The notes below the pieces were generated by a model. It had not been told where the DNA came from, did no database searches, and saw nothing but the letters and a program-made list of their open reading frames with translations. A DNA stretch of 64,000 nucleotides, taken from contig JABANP010000153.1 in NCBI GenBank assembly GCA_013115135.1, positions 41,032 through 105,031 on the forward strand, given 5' to 3'. Position numbers and translations under genes: made by a program. The stretch is from Perkinsus olseni (lineage: Eukaryota > Perkinsozoa > Perkinsida > Perkinsidae). Position 1 is the first letter of the stretch; the number at the start of each line of letters is the position of its first letter. Positions 43,366 through 55,627 of the stretch are shown piece by piece.

Positions 43366-44594
43366 CGAGCCTATTGTCGCCTTCAGTGTGTGGCTAAGAT
43401 GGCCTCCGAAGGAGGTCGTCGTAGCACCTAAGCCAACTTGCTCAACCAGATGCGCTCCTGGTGACGGTGACGTAAGCCCAGACTCCCTCAGCATATTCTC
43501 CACTGGCTGCGCTTCTGGTGTCGCTCCTCCCCACTCATCGTCTTCGCCTACAGTCGGGATCGGGGTCGTTGCACGAAGAAGCAACACCACAACCGCTAGC
43601 CCGTGTTCTAACTCAGGCTTCGAATGCTGAGGAGGTGCCCTGTCGGCACTACGAGCCTATTGTCGCCTTCAGTGTGTGGCTAAGATGGCCTCCGAAGGAG
43701 GTCGTCGTAGCACCTAAGCCAACTTGCTCAACCAGATGGGCTCCTGGTGACGGTGACGTAAGCCCAGACTCCCTCAGCACATTGCGGTTAGGTACGAGTG
43801 CTTCGGCGTCCCCATCCCAATCCTCGTAGTCAGAGGTTTCATCATTAGGTAAAGTCGTAGACTTCGCCGCGGGGAAGCATCATCGAGAGGATTGTATCAG
43901 GTTCCCCTGCGCCGCCAGGAGACAACAGAGCACACAACTAGCAGCTCATAGCGTCGACAGTAGTGCAAGTATGTTTCCGTCACTTTGAGAAGGACTCGTG
44001 TTCTGGTGATAAGCGAGCGTAGCTTCGCTCACGGAGAGAGGTTTGTGCTTCCCTGCGGAAACGCGTGGGTTGTCGATCTCTTCGTTTTACCGCCCACCCA
44101 AACCTAACACGTTGGAACAGTGGACAAACCGAGACTACGAGCGAGTCTAGGCCGGTCTCCAATTCCGGTCTAGACTGGGCGACCACGCACGGTGTACCGG
44201 GTCGTTGCACGAAGAAGCAACACCACAACCGCTAGCCCGTGTTCTAACTCGGGCTTCGAATGCTGAGGAGGTGCCCTGTCGGCACTATGAGCCTATTGTC
44301 GCCTTCAGTGTGTGGCTAAGATGGCCTCCGAAGGAGGTCGTCGTAGCACCTAAGCCAACTTGCTCAACCAGATGGGCTCCTGGTGACGGTGACGTAAGCC
44401 CAGACTCCCTCAGCAGTGCTGAGTCAGCACATTGCGGTTAGGTACGAGTGCTTCGGCGTCCCCATCCCAATCCTCGTAGTCAGAGGTTTCATCATTAGGT
44501 AAAGTCGTAGACTTCGCCGCGGGTGAAGCATCATCGAGAGGATTGTATCAGGTTCCCCTGCGCCGCCAGGAGACAACAGAGCACAAAACTAGCA
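43366..44594. repeat. Nested tandem duplications upstream of satellite array 2
   Basis: A ~130-bp block (starting GAGCCTATTGTCGCCTTCAG) occurs three times, at 43370, 43653 and 44288. A larger unit, 43566-43947, recurs as 44202-44594, ending at the satellite. One minus-strand frame is open in the blocks (LTSPSPGAHLVEQVGLGAT), which may mark an exon. Confidence 0.8.
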
Positions 44595-45059
44595 GCTGAT
44601 GTCTCAACAACAACAACAGCAACTCGCTAATGTGATGATATCATCCTCGACCCCCATATAGGCTACGGCAAAGGCCCTATCCGCCAATTTGCTGATGTCT
44701 CAACAACAACAACAACTCGCTAATGTGATGATATCATCCTCGACCCCCATATAGGCTACGGCAACGGCCCTATCCGCCAATTTGCTGATGTCTCAACAAC
44801 AACAACAACTCGCTAATGTGATGATATCATCCTCGACCCCCATATAGGCTACGGCAACGGCCCTATCCGCCAATTTGCTGATGTCTCAACAACAACAACA
44901 ACAACTCGCTAATGTGATGATATCATCCTCGACCCCCATATAGGCTACGGCAACGGCCCTATCCGCCAATTTGCTGATGTCTCAACAACAACAACAACTC
45001 GCTAATGTGATGATATCATCCTCGACCCCCATATAGGCTACGGCAACGACCCTATCCGC
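44595..45059 (+). repeat. 93-bp satellite array 2 (five units)
   Basis: Units start at 44595 (lacking its first bases), 44685, 44778, 44871 and 44967; one has an extra CAA (96 bp). The same monomer and the same right flank (AAATAGACTTCTGAATGG) as array 1. Confidence 0.95.
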
Positions 45060-46161
45060 CAAATAGACTTCTGAATGGTATAGAAGCCCAGGGGATACAC
45101 CTCATTCTCCTTGCTGATACCCGACGATCAGCCTATCCGCGAGGACACGACCCGCTCTCGTCAACGAGTGGAAGCGATCTGAGGGGCATCTCCTTGAACG
45201 GACCGAGGCGGGCTTGAGCTGAGAGCATGAGAAGTCCCACGCTCTCATCCCTCTGCTCTATTGGTGAAGACAGGTACTTTTCATCCTAGCTAGTCCCAAG
45301 GACATAATAGAGAGAAAGTTCACACTATCCTCCACCTGAGGTGGAGGGTTGACGCCGGTTAAAGTCATCCTCTATCTGTCCGGGGAGAGTAGTAGCCGTC
45401 GGCATTGCCTTCCTGTAGACATACCTCAGCGTGAGGAACGGCGGCACCAAAAACGATAACGCAGGTCACCCTTCTTATCACACGACACCAACACGACAGC
45501 CTTCGGCGCTTGAAGATTATTCGAACTGAGGGATTTTGCGTCCTCATTCATCTTGTTCTATCAACCTCCGCTAAGCGACGAGGTCGAGAACGATGAGGAA
45601 TGTTGAAGTAAGAAGTAATAAGCACGAATTTTCCACGATATGAGGCGCCAAAACGAAATGTGACAGGGGGATAACCACTAAGACCTTTACGAATGGAGAT
45701 TCTCAAAAGAAACCTTCAAGCGAACACCGTAGAATAATGATCCCCTCATGAGAGTATCAAGAAATACAAGCGAAGGCGGCTGATCCACACAAATAAAAAG
45801 TACAATAACGTAGAAATTCTCGTAACGAGAACGTGATGAATAGAATGTGGACCCGTGCTTGACACAGCGCATGAACGAAACAAAAAGAGGGGATAACAAC
45901 GGGCCCAGTTGAACTAGGACTTCTTCTGATAAAGATACGCCTAAACACAGCCCACTCCGAGTCAATAATGTATCATAATGTTCGTTGAAAAAGCTATGAT
46001 AAAATGAAAAGTTATCACGGTTGATTCGCACGGATTGGCGGAATAACAGACAGTCACTGCCGAATACAGGTCGCCTATAATTAGGCCTCTTCCTACGTCA
46101 CCATCCCCATCACAGCCAGCCGCGAGGCTCCGAACTTCGGAGTCCGAAGCACTGATCCGCA

Positions 46162-49100
46162 TCACTCGCAAAAAGATACTATGAACCGCGAAAAAAGGAT
46201 GATAAGCACGATGAATAAAAGGGAGTAAAGAGTTGAATTGACTGCAATCAGCCTTCTGTAAGAGAAAGACACTTCCACCGTCTGAAAGGTGGCTTCCCCT
46301 GTTTCACCAGAGTCTACCATGAAGGAAATCCTGGAAGCAGCGCTGGAAGCCCCTAGGGTTGTTGAGATCAGAGGCATGACCACCATTTGTAACCTGAAAA
46401 CGCCGGTCTCATGAACAATAACCACACCGTGCTGACAACACGGTGTTGTCAACACCAATGATATTGAAGTTTGCCGAATTTCTTATCGCCGCAACAATCA
46501 ACACCCCGTCAGGGGAAACTGCGGGACTAAGGCCCGGGGACTCAGCTCCAATCACTGTGATCACTATTACTACGATCGAAGAGAATCCGCGCTATATCAT
46601 GCTTCTGCGCGGTTTATTCGGTGCTATCAGCAATAGCCGAGAGCAAACCCTCGAAACTTGTAGGACAAATTTTAAGAAACAACTATAAGTACAAATCGGT
46701 TGGAAACTAAGTGCTCGTCGAACGGTGTTCATGGCTATTATTCATTCATCGAGGTTTCCCACAAATGAGCGATCAAAATGATTTACCCTGATTATTATTA
46801 GCGATGGATGTGTTCCCAGTAGAACTATGCTCAGCTATACTTTCGCTGGAGCCGTAATAGTACTAATAACAATAACAACAGGTAGATTTACATTGATGAA
46901 GGCAATCTTCGCTCCGGTAGTGGCAAACTTCAACGCCCTCACCGTTCCAAACACTCCACCGAGAGGATACTGAGGAGAAGAAGAAGAGGTGGTAAAAGCA
47001 GCAGCACAGGAGGCGTATCGTGAGGTCACCTTGAGGGTCTTAGGCTGGACAGCCCTCAGCTTCTCTCCATAGTTGTCTTTACCCTTCAAGCCGGTCATCC
47101 AGTTAAGGTTACCGATGGCATTAGCGACATAATCATAATTACCCGCAAGGACAACGACCTGGGAGCATACGTAGAGGTGACAGAGAGGAGGACCTTGGTT
47201 GAGCTGCTGGCACATCTGCATCATGCCTAACTAAACTGCCGACACACTCTAGACTAAGGCACCCGCGTCCTTCCCATCCCACTGCGGAGAGAAGGAAGGC
47301 GGGATATTCTATTTTTGCTATGACTGAACGTCGAGGGATGACGATTGAAGGACTCTGGGGCTTCCTCATGAGTGAAGAACGGCCCTCGGCTACCTTGATC
47401 CCTCCATCCAGTAGATCTTCAACAAAGCTCGTCGTATCGTAGGTGGTGAACTTATTGAAGGCGTCAAGCACCTACACGAGGAGGGACCGGCCGATAGTGA
47501 CGACGGTGTCCTCTCAGGAGTTACTTCCTCATTGTTCGAAAAATACTTCTTTGCAACGCCCAACTTAGTCTGAACGTCCCTCCTGTTGAGGAAACTTCCT
47601 ACCTAACCAACACGATAGCGCTGTCGACCCCCAGGATTATCGGATGGCATACGCTACCCACCGGTCCAGGCTTTGAACTCGAAGAACCGCGCATCTTCTC
47701 CAGAGCGCGCCCGAACGTCGTACCTTCATCATCGAACTGCTTATCATACACGGGCATCAAATTGGTACGAAGTACCAGTCGTGAATTTCGGCTGGTACAT
47801 TTCCACGGTAAAACTGGGTATGGGTCAGACCTTCACCCCTACAGAGTGTTTCAATTTCACATGCAATACACTAAAACCAGTATGTCTCAGCACATACTGC
47901 GCGTTCGAGTCTGAAATTTCTGTGATATGCATCATTGTTCTGATGATTGAGATTATTGGAAATTAGATGATCGATTGGCCGTCTGCTCATCTCAATTATG
48001 AGATTTGGATCGCGATGCACACCAAAGTGCATCACGAGAATGACGGGAGCGTATCCGCGGGCTTGAGAATTATCGAAAACTCCAACGTTAACCTCGATCC
48101 CGAACGAGGTTAACATGAAAGATTTGAAACCATTACTGAAGATTCTCTCTAAGCTCACATACTAATGCTCTTACAGGCTCCTGCCCTGCTCCTTCAGACG
48201 GACATAAGTGGCGGCATCACAGAACCGGGTAGCATCTTTACAAGCACCTAAGGAAAGGGGGAGAGCAGGACCTCGACTGATACTGCCACCACTCGACCCT
48301 ACCCAGATCAGGAGGCCCGCCCGGACCGCCCGCGTTGCACTTGGCGATTTTCGTCTCACATGCTTTCAAATCTTGGGCCATTTGTTCCAGCCTGATAGAA
48401 AGCTTGATGAACGGTAGAGAAATGGCGTCGTCTTTCCGACTCTCCGGCAGGAAGCAGCTTGTGTTCCTTGGCCATCGTCAAGCAGCCATGGTAACTACCA
48501 CGACAAGAGTGAAAATAACAATGAAAATCTTATGCTACACTTACATTGACATCGGCCCAACCAGGCCATGGCGCATCATCACACCCTTGAGGTTGATCTT
48601 CAGCTGAGGCTTTTTCACAATGCTAGACCCGAGCATGGCGACGACCGAGGCTGCGAACAACGAAAATCAACAATGCGGATTGTCAATGGACTGCTACCCA
48701 CGATTCCCAGAAGTAAATTCTACTTGCAAGAGAACGAGCCCGGCGGTATTGTCAAACAATGATCGTTTCAAATCGGAAGACGCAACAGCTATTGAAAACC
48801 AGCGATTTTGATGTACGGAAGGTACACTGACGGTGAGTGAGTTCTGCATCAGGTGAGCGACTTACCTGATGCAGATGTTCCAATCAGGTGAAGATCCCTA
48901 TTCAGCTTGCCGTGGTCCTTGAACAGGCCGTCAAGAAAATGGACCCTGAGCGAACAGAGGTTAGTTTAAAACGCTCACAAAGCTCATAACTCACAAGTTC
49001 TCCACCACCGCCACCAAGTCCGGTTCCATTGGTCCTTCGCTGAATCCCGTAGGCCCCGGTGCATCCACCCAAATACTGTTGGCGTCTTCCGTCCAGGAGT

Positions 49101-49666
49101 ATCTAAGGACTTATATAGTACTAAACCCTCCCACAAAGTAGCATCAACTCGTGTTTTTCAAGTTTCATGATAAACTCGATGATAGCGGCTATCATCGGCA
49201 ATCAGATACCTTACCGGTTCAATAGCTGCACTGCCCCATTCGGATTCATCGTGCAAGGTCCATTCACGGTCCCTGCGGTTCCAATGCTGCTGCCGCCGAG
49301 GCCACCACCAATATAAAGGAAAGTCGGGGACGTCTCCGGGCTCTTGTTGGCTTCGATAATTCCATAGAAGTACCGGTAGGAAAACCTCGGCTGCGGCAGG
49401 CGGGCGAAAGGTTGCGCTTACTTGTTCGCATCGCTCACTTGGATGTACCCGAACTGCTGAGCGCCTGGGCTGAGGGGACACAAGACACCCCCATTTTGTG
49501 GACCTCTCAGCGATGGCGGGGGAGCTAAGGTTGACCATAGCATATCGCGAGTAGAGCGATGGTGTGGATCGATCTATGAAACGAGCACATCCCTACTTCT
49601 GTCGTCTTGACGGGCACTGACCACCACGAGGAGGAGAGCGTAGAGCCAGGGCAGGATGGTAGACAT
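46162..49666 (-). CDS. Serine-carboxypeptidase-like protein (S10), copy 2
   Basis: Exons (minus): 49597-49666, 49422-49524, 49215-49385, 48995-49102, 48866-48945, 48545-48650, 48303-48391, 48175-48247, one or more unresolved (VYDKQFDDE near 47730), 47525-47602, 47394-47471, 47030-47158, 46892-46969, then an unresolved 3' part to a membrane segment ending at 46162. Phases fit through exon 8. Order of S10 signatures: signal peptide MSTILPWLYALLLVVVSA; QFGYIQV; FLYIGGGLGGSS (oxyanion loop); YSWTEDANSIWVDAP; LIGTSAS (catalytic Ser, usually GESYA); KKPQLKINLKG; Cys-rich part; SFLNRRDVQTKLGV; GNYDYVANAIGN (catalytic Asp). The usual AGHMVP His motif is not found. It is predicted to be a secretory-pathway peptidase or inactive homologue. 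Confidence 0.8.
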
Positions 49667-50935
49667 CTTATGCAGGTCGGAAAGAACTAAGCAGGCATGG
49701 CCACTAAGGAAAGTTTCCTTGGGGAACGCTAAAGGTGATAGTCCAACACGTTCGAGGACGCCGGATTAGCCCTCCCATGCTCGTGTGGGGGTGGTGATGA
49801 CTGTTGGGGGTATGCCGCCCGGGACTGAACTCAGTGCCATCAAGGTCTCAAGGCTAACATGAAGAAGTCGGGGCGAGGAAAAAAGCTAATGATCGGACTA
49901 TTCAACTGATCTGTTTAAGCGGTTTTAGCGATTGCACGCATACTCACGTTCCTCCGAGGAACGAGGTGATGCACAGGCCTCTACACGTAGGCAAGGAGAG
50001 CGAATATGGTACCCTCTCTTCGTAGACTCCTTTAATAGAGTTGACTAGTGGAATGGTGTGGGAGGACCCCGGCGTGATCCGGAATTCGGATTCCGGATGG
50101 AACCTCAACATGAGAGCCTCTTATTAAGAGGGAATGGGAGTTGCCGCGGCCGAGGCAAACGATGACAGGCAGATTAGCTTTATGATGCACGCGTACACAG
50201 TCGTGCGATGACTCTACACCTCCTCCTCCTCCTCCTCCACAAGTTGTGGACCACAATAATACGCAACTTGCGTAAGTGATAGGCCGAGCGACCTGCAGTG
50301 AGAGTTGTTGAGTGAATAGATAACCTCCTGGTGAGGGATTGACATATTTCATATGATGAAGATGGACAGTACGTGTCTCGCTCTAATTAAGTCTTTTGAC
50401 ACGGTACAGCAGAGCCTCTTGAGGAGATATAGCCTTGAGAATAGTAGCAGATGAGGTCATCAACTAGCGTCTAGCTAAGCTTGGGTTCCATAGTTGTGCA
50501 CCTCCACAACTACCCGGAACTTCCGGAATCCGGAACCCCGGACCGGAACTGTATTAATTCAACACTGTCAAACATAACGTTCGCAGTGGTGGACGTAACA
50601 TAACCGTTCAACCCTCGTGAGGTTAATATTGCATCACAAGTGGGTGATTGACCCATCCGCACTGCGGATTCCGCAGGTTCAGCGTCTTTAGGTCTCATGT
50701 TTGATGCCCTTGCGAACACGCGGCGCTGTTCTTATGCTCCCTCGGAGCATAAGAGTTCGGAGTGCTTATTCCTGTATATCGAGGCTGTTGATCTGATTGC
50801 ACAATGTGGAGTGCCCATGCATGCTCGCGAAATGCGCATAAGAGCAGCAGGGAACAGTACAAGGACATTCAAGTGTGACCATCCTCGAACTCCGATCGCC
50901 TCGGAGTAGTGCTTGGTAGATGCGTTTCTCTTACT
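49667..50935. other. Intergenic, part of duplication
   Basis: The part from about 49840 matches 37680-37820 and then 39405-40440. A CCT run (50218-50237) and short palindromes such as CCGGAATTCGGATTCCGG (50080) are present. No gene is recognised. Confidence 0.4.
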
Positions 50936-50940
50936 CCTTA

Positions 50941-51070
50941 ACTAGACTGTTACGCTATAACGGTTATAGTATGATCGTTATACTATAAGAAGCTTTTTCT
51001 TACCACCCATCAGGCGTGGTGCCCGTGCTAGTGGGGCTGCATATTGAGGAGCGACAACAACAATAGACCG
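50941..51070. mobile_element. Relative of the 215-bp MITE
   Basis: It reads as the reverse complement of the inner and left part of the MITE at 11664-11878: GACTGTTACGCTATA, AGAAGCTTT, CTTACCACCCATCAG, CTAGTGGGGCT. It ends near ACAACAACAATAG, corresponding to the MITE terminus. It is probably an older, partly deleted copy. Confidence 0.6.
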
Positions 51071-51488
51071 GTCCTGGTCTTCACTACCCATGCCATGCCT
51101 AAAATGAAGCTTCAGGCACGAGTTCCATAGGTCCCATGGAACCTGTAACTATGGGGTTCAGGAGTCGGGGCGGTGGTCGCGGGTAGAACAGTGAGAGTAG
51201 GTAGGGGCCAACAAGGCCCGGCCTACGGCGACCTATTGGATTATAGAATGTTGAATCGTATGTGTGAGTTTATCGCCCAACGCCGGTTCCGGCTTAGTTA
51301 GACTCTTGCCGATGTGTTCAGTTGAAAGACTTTCTGTAGCGTTGAATCGTTCCGAAAGGAGACCACACGGTTCGTCTCCAGAGTCAACCCGAACCTTTGA
51401 GGTTCAGCACTAGTCCTCGCTTCTAGATTTGCTGCGACGGCGGCTCTCGGTCGGGGCCGGGGGTAATATACGGTATCATATACCGATC

Positions 51489-52091
51489 ATGGTGAGAGGT
51501 ACGTTACCCAATAACAGCCCGTGTTGCGGTCGGCCACAATTGAGAGAAGTACTTCTCTCGGTGATCCACCACGGACTGCATGGCACGGAGTCCGGCGAGA
51601 GATTCAAGGGCTGTTTACCCGGAGCGCATACTATTGGTGATATCAATGTGGCCAGGGCCAGACTGCAGGATGTGCACGACTTGAAGCCCTTTCGCACTGT
51701 TCTGGGTTATGGACCTTCTAACATCGCTCCACTCATTGAGACGGTCGGCTATTCGGAATCAACGATCCCTGGCCGGACCAGAGAAGTGCCGAATGGTTTC
51801 GATGAGCCCTTAGCTGGATCGGTGACCAGTTATCGGTCGAGTTTTTCGGAACAACGTTGTGCTCTAGAATTGGCGGTAAGCGTACAGATTGTTCGCTTGT
51901 TCGGAACAATGCTGACTGATACAGCGCTGCAGTGCTGTGACCAGGGACGCATAGTTCCCTCAGATGCAGTCAATTGTTCCGAGATTATGGTGGATCCCTG
52001 TTTATCCGCGGCTGATTCAATGATAACCCAGCTCTGTGGTCACTCCACACGGGAGAGCGAGATTGGGCGATGTCAACGCGATTCACAGTGA
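51489..52091 (+). CDS. Hypothetical protein, 200 aa
   Basis: An open frame of 200 codons from ATG at 51489 (MVRGTLPNNSPCCGRPQL), with protein-like composition and ten Cys residues (PCC, QCCDQ, VNCSE, DPCLS). It has no signal peptide or membrane segment, no motif I recognise, and no partner in the other duplication copy. It could be a real gene or a chance frame. Confidence 0.3.
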   Translation: MVRGTLPNNSPCCGRPQLREVLLSVIHHGLHGTESGERFKGCLPGAHTIGDINVARARLQDVHDLKPFRTVLGYGPSNIAPLIETVGYSESTIPGRTREVPNGFDEPLAGSVTSYRSSFSEQRCALELAVSVQIVRLFGTMLTDTALQCCDQGRIVPSDAVNCSEIMVDPCLSAADSMITQLCGHSTRESEIGRCQRDSQ

Positions 52092-52109
52092 CCTGTGAAG
52101 TAATCATGA

Positions 52110-53900
52110 GTTACTCGGGCGGCGCCAGACCCACACCGCATATCTGGTGAGGGGTCGCTTCTGTCAAGACTTTCCTGACTAGATATCGGCCGTGTGGGTG
52201 TTTAGGGGTCCACCGAATTTGTGAACTACCTAAACTTGATTTAGTAGACCACGACTCCGGCACATAGTGCCTAGTTCGTGGAACTAAGCGCACGGCTAGT
52301 AGACCCTGGTCTTGGCGACACCGAGGTGGCGGGCAAGATTTGGTATTAGCAGCTACGACTCAGCCTTAGGCCCGCAGGTCACTTCTCGCGATGACATGGA
52401 TACCCCTATCTCCAGAGTGTTTTCGAGCTCCAGGTTTGGGTATTCCTCCCGAACTCCAGTGTTTGTTGGGATTTTACGTAGCACCAAGCGCGAAATGATC
52501 ACGCGTTTCCCGCCCAGTGTGTATAACACATTTCGCCTTTCACGCGTTATGAGCGGTACTTGAGGGCATAACGCGCGTTATGCGTTATGCGTCAAACCCT
52601 GGCGTTTCACATAACGGGAGTGGAACTCCAGTGAGTTGTACTATCTCTGCGATTCTGCTGCGTACAAGGCCACACCGAAGACTTAGGATCCTGTACCAAT
52701 CAGTGATCGACAGCTAGCTCACCGACACCATCCCTACAAGCTTATTTTACTAAACCCTGAGGGAAGTCGGCTATCGGCGAGCGCGATAGTGAGGAGGTCA
52801 GTCCTATATTTCTTGTGTGACCAAGAGTCGCTATACATTCTTCTCATTGCACGAGCCTCTGAAGAAAATTTTATAATAGGATCATTTTTGGTGTTTCTCC
52901 GTCCATGCCTCGACGAGAGACACCACGGCGTCTGAAACCACTTCAAAATGAGACACGAGGACTCTCGGATGGAAGGTTGAATTCTTGAAGGTAGAATAGA
53001 GTTTCCACTCGTTCTGGTATTGAGCCGTCAATCGGCATTTCTGTGTCGTGAAACCTCTGACTGCCAGGGAGAAAGGCACGGCTACGGTACACCTGAACAG
53101 GGCATGTGCCTCTGTTGAGGACAGGCAAGGGAACAACGCCGACCCGTCTGCCATGGCACCGGAGTGCTGGCCGTGCGAGCACCCATACACTCAAACACTG
53201 GACAGTCCAGTCTGGACTCGTCCAGCTTGGGAGCCCTTCTGGTAGGGCTCCCATGGCTCGCCCGCAGAGCCGGTTTAGGTTGAGGGGGGAGGGTTGAGTT
53301 TCACCGGGAGAGGCGGCGGGCGGGCCACGCGGAATATCGCAGTCCCACTCATGCCGACGTAGCATAGGAAAACAGAGAAGAAAGGCAGGCGGAAGGTGGT
53401 CCTCCCGTCTCCGCAGAACCACTCCTCGCGACTGTCGTGCCCAAATTGCCACTCCAGAAGTTGGTGATCGTAAAGCGGCTAGAACTAGCATCATCATCGG
53501 AAACCACTACAGTACCTTGACTCAAGGTCCTTGAGTAGTGCAGAATTGTGTGACTACGTCCCCTGCCGCGAAGGTTTCACCCTCAGGAAACCCTACGGCC
53601 TCCCTTACTAATGCTGCGTTCCTGCGGTGAAGAGAGCGGTCCTCGGTCTCATCATGAGACTCTCATGGTGCTCGATTGCAACAATAAGAGATGTAGCGAA
53701 TCTGTAATCTGGGTAACATAATAACCAGATAAATATTGGGGAGCTTTATCTCAGTCTCAACTCATCTCAAGTTCCGTGTGAACTTCTTGTTCATCTTCGG
53801 CCACAATTATGGCGATTCCTACTGCACTTCGTTCTCCGGCGTACAAGGCCTTCGAAGAGATGGAGCGTCTCCGACGTGCTAGGGCCTCATTGGGATGTTG
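52110..53900. other. Intergenic with duplicated blocks
   Basis: 52625-52930 matches 41840-42180, and 53690-53890 matches 43010-43230. An inverted block with ACGCGCGTTATGCGTTATGCG lies at 52572. A minus-strand frame of 184 codons (52943-53497) has no support beyond length. Confidence 0.4.
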
Positions 53901-53901
53901 A

Positions 53902-54113
53902 GCAATGAGTGCTTGATGTGACCCTTATAGTTAACGCAAGCCATCGTATATAGTCATAGGTCTCAGTAGTTCTTCACAGTAAGAGTTCCAAAGACGTCTG
54001 AATCATATTGAGCTAAAGGTGAGACTTCTTCTATCTATTCTTCCTATGTTTATGCGTGCTGCTAGCATCGAAAGTATTGCAAGTTTCCAAGTTTCAGCAA
54101 CGAGTTGCAACAC
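53902..54113 (+). repeat. ~212-bp repeat, copy 1
   Basis: It starts at GAGTGCTTGATGTGACCCTT and ends CAGCAACGAGTTGCAACA. Two further copies follow at 55411 and 55766. Confidence 0.9.
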
Positions 54114-54472
54114 TCCCGGCGCGGCAAAGATAGTCAAATAATAGTCAAGTTAAAGGGCTCTAAGGTCAAGTAGGCATGACATACTAATAGTAACGATGAG
54201 AAGCTGAATAACCGCTCTACAGTACTACTATGGAACAAGCCGACATTTAAGGGAACTTATCATTATCAGGAGTGAACATGTTCTGATCAACGGGAACAGA
54301 GAAGCAAGGCTACGGTAATGTAGGGACTTCATTTGATGATGTCGGGGCCAAGGTCAGTACCGATCCAAAAGCGAATTACGTTCCAGCAGTTCAGCACCAA
54401 GTCTAGAATAAGCAGCTCTCGAGTAGCGGTATACAGTTACCACGGTCATCTGAAGGGTAGAGCCATCTCTAT

Positions 54473-55067
54473 CGGGGTGTTCAGAAAAATCAGCCGGAAT
54501 CAATTCCAGAAAGTATTCTTAGAATTGATTCTCAGAATTGATTCTCGAATCGTGTTCAGAGGATTCCATTCTCAAATATCTCGGAATATGTTCCAGAATC
54601 GATTCCGAAACGTGTTCAACGGATCGCATTCTCAGAACGCAATCTTAGAATGGATTCTGGAAACGTTTCATGCGCAACGTCCACTAGCGTACAAGCGCCT
54701 GGCCCCCTGACAGGCGTCACCGCTGAAATCCAGTCGAATGGCCTAGCGGTAAAGCGCGCAGTCCCTATCCGCAAGACCGCGAGTTCGATCCTTGGGCAGG
54801 ACGGATCATGAAGTCGGGGAGAACGTTCACGCGCCACGAAAAGCTACGCGCCGTAAAATATTCGCTCAGAAAACGATTTTCTCATACCCAAATTTCGCCT
54901 TCTGGGATACGTTTCGGAATACAATCTTGAGTCTACTGAACGCGTTCGGAATCCATTTTGGAACACTTTCCAGAATGCATTTCGGGGCCAGTTCTCTGAA
55001 CGCGATTTTGGTGTTTTGCATTCTGGAATCTATTCTGAATTTCAGAATAGGTTCTCTGAACACCCCG
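54473..55067. mobile_element. Foldback element with TIRs and an internal tRNA-like promoter
   Basis: The ends are CGGGGTGTTCAGAAAA and the complement of CGGGGTGTTCAGAGAA, flanked by TAT on both sides. Both arms, about 200 bp each, consist of degenerate runs of GAATTGATTCT-type motifs. The centre holds a tRNA-like segment with box A and box B. There is no transposase; it would be non-autonomous. Confidence 0.75.
54737..54805 (+). pseudogene. tRNA-derived segment with box A and box B
   Basis: TGGCCTAGCGG fits the pol III box A consensus and GTTCGATCC fits box B, at tRNA-like spacing. The T arm pairs four of five positions, but the acceptor and anticodon stems do not form, so this is not a working tRNA. 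It could drive pol III transcription of the element around it. Confidence 0.6.
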
Positions 55068-55410
55068 TATAACACTAAGGGGATATGGTCGGTGCTGATA
55101 CTCATCTCGGTCTTCATTCACAAGGTCGTCATTCATAGGCTTGACTTTCATAGGTCATCAGTCATGAGGCACATCTCTAGCATGAATAACTCATCATGGG
55201 GTAGGTCTAACTGTTCTCAGAGTAGCATTATACCAAGGTACATATCACGGAGAAATGGTCGATGAGCAAAGGGGACATTACAGGAGTTTGAGGGGTCTTA
55301 TGATAGCCTTGAGGACATATACCAACATATCAGAACTTGAGCCAAATATCGAAGGGGAGCCAATATCATAGGAGGGGTCAGCCAAGTACACAATGGTTCT
55401 TCTCGGATGA

Positions 55411-55627
55411 TTGTTGAACATTGAGTGCTTGATGTGACCCTTATAGTTAACGCAAGCCATCGTATATAGTCATAGGTCTCAGTAGTTCTTCACAGTAAGA
55501 GTTCCAAAGACGTCTGAATCATATTGAGCTAAAGGTGAGACTTCTTCTATCTATTCTTCCTATGTTTATGCGTGCTGCTAGCATCGAAAGTATTGCAAGT
55601 TTCCAAGTTTCAGCAACGAGTTGCAAC
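55411..55627 (+). repeat. ~212-bp repeat, copy 2
   Basis: Nearly identical to copy 1, with a TTGTTGAACATT lead-in shared with copy 3. Confidence 0.9.

Noticed and set aside
49158..49538. Minus-strand 126-codon continuous frame
   Set aside because: It is a different frame of the carboxypeptidase exons; the S10 motifs are read only after splicing in the neighbouring frames.
52943..53497. Minus-strand frame of 184 codons
   Set aside because: Long, but without recognisable motif; its region contains hairpins (GGGAGCCCTTCTGGTAGGGC) and no duplicate supports it.
54737..54805. Functional tRNA gene
   Set aside because: Box A and box B are good, but acceptor and anticodon stems do not pair; treated as a tRNA-derived segment.
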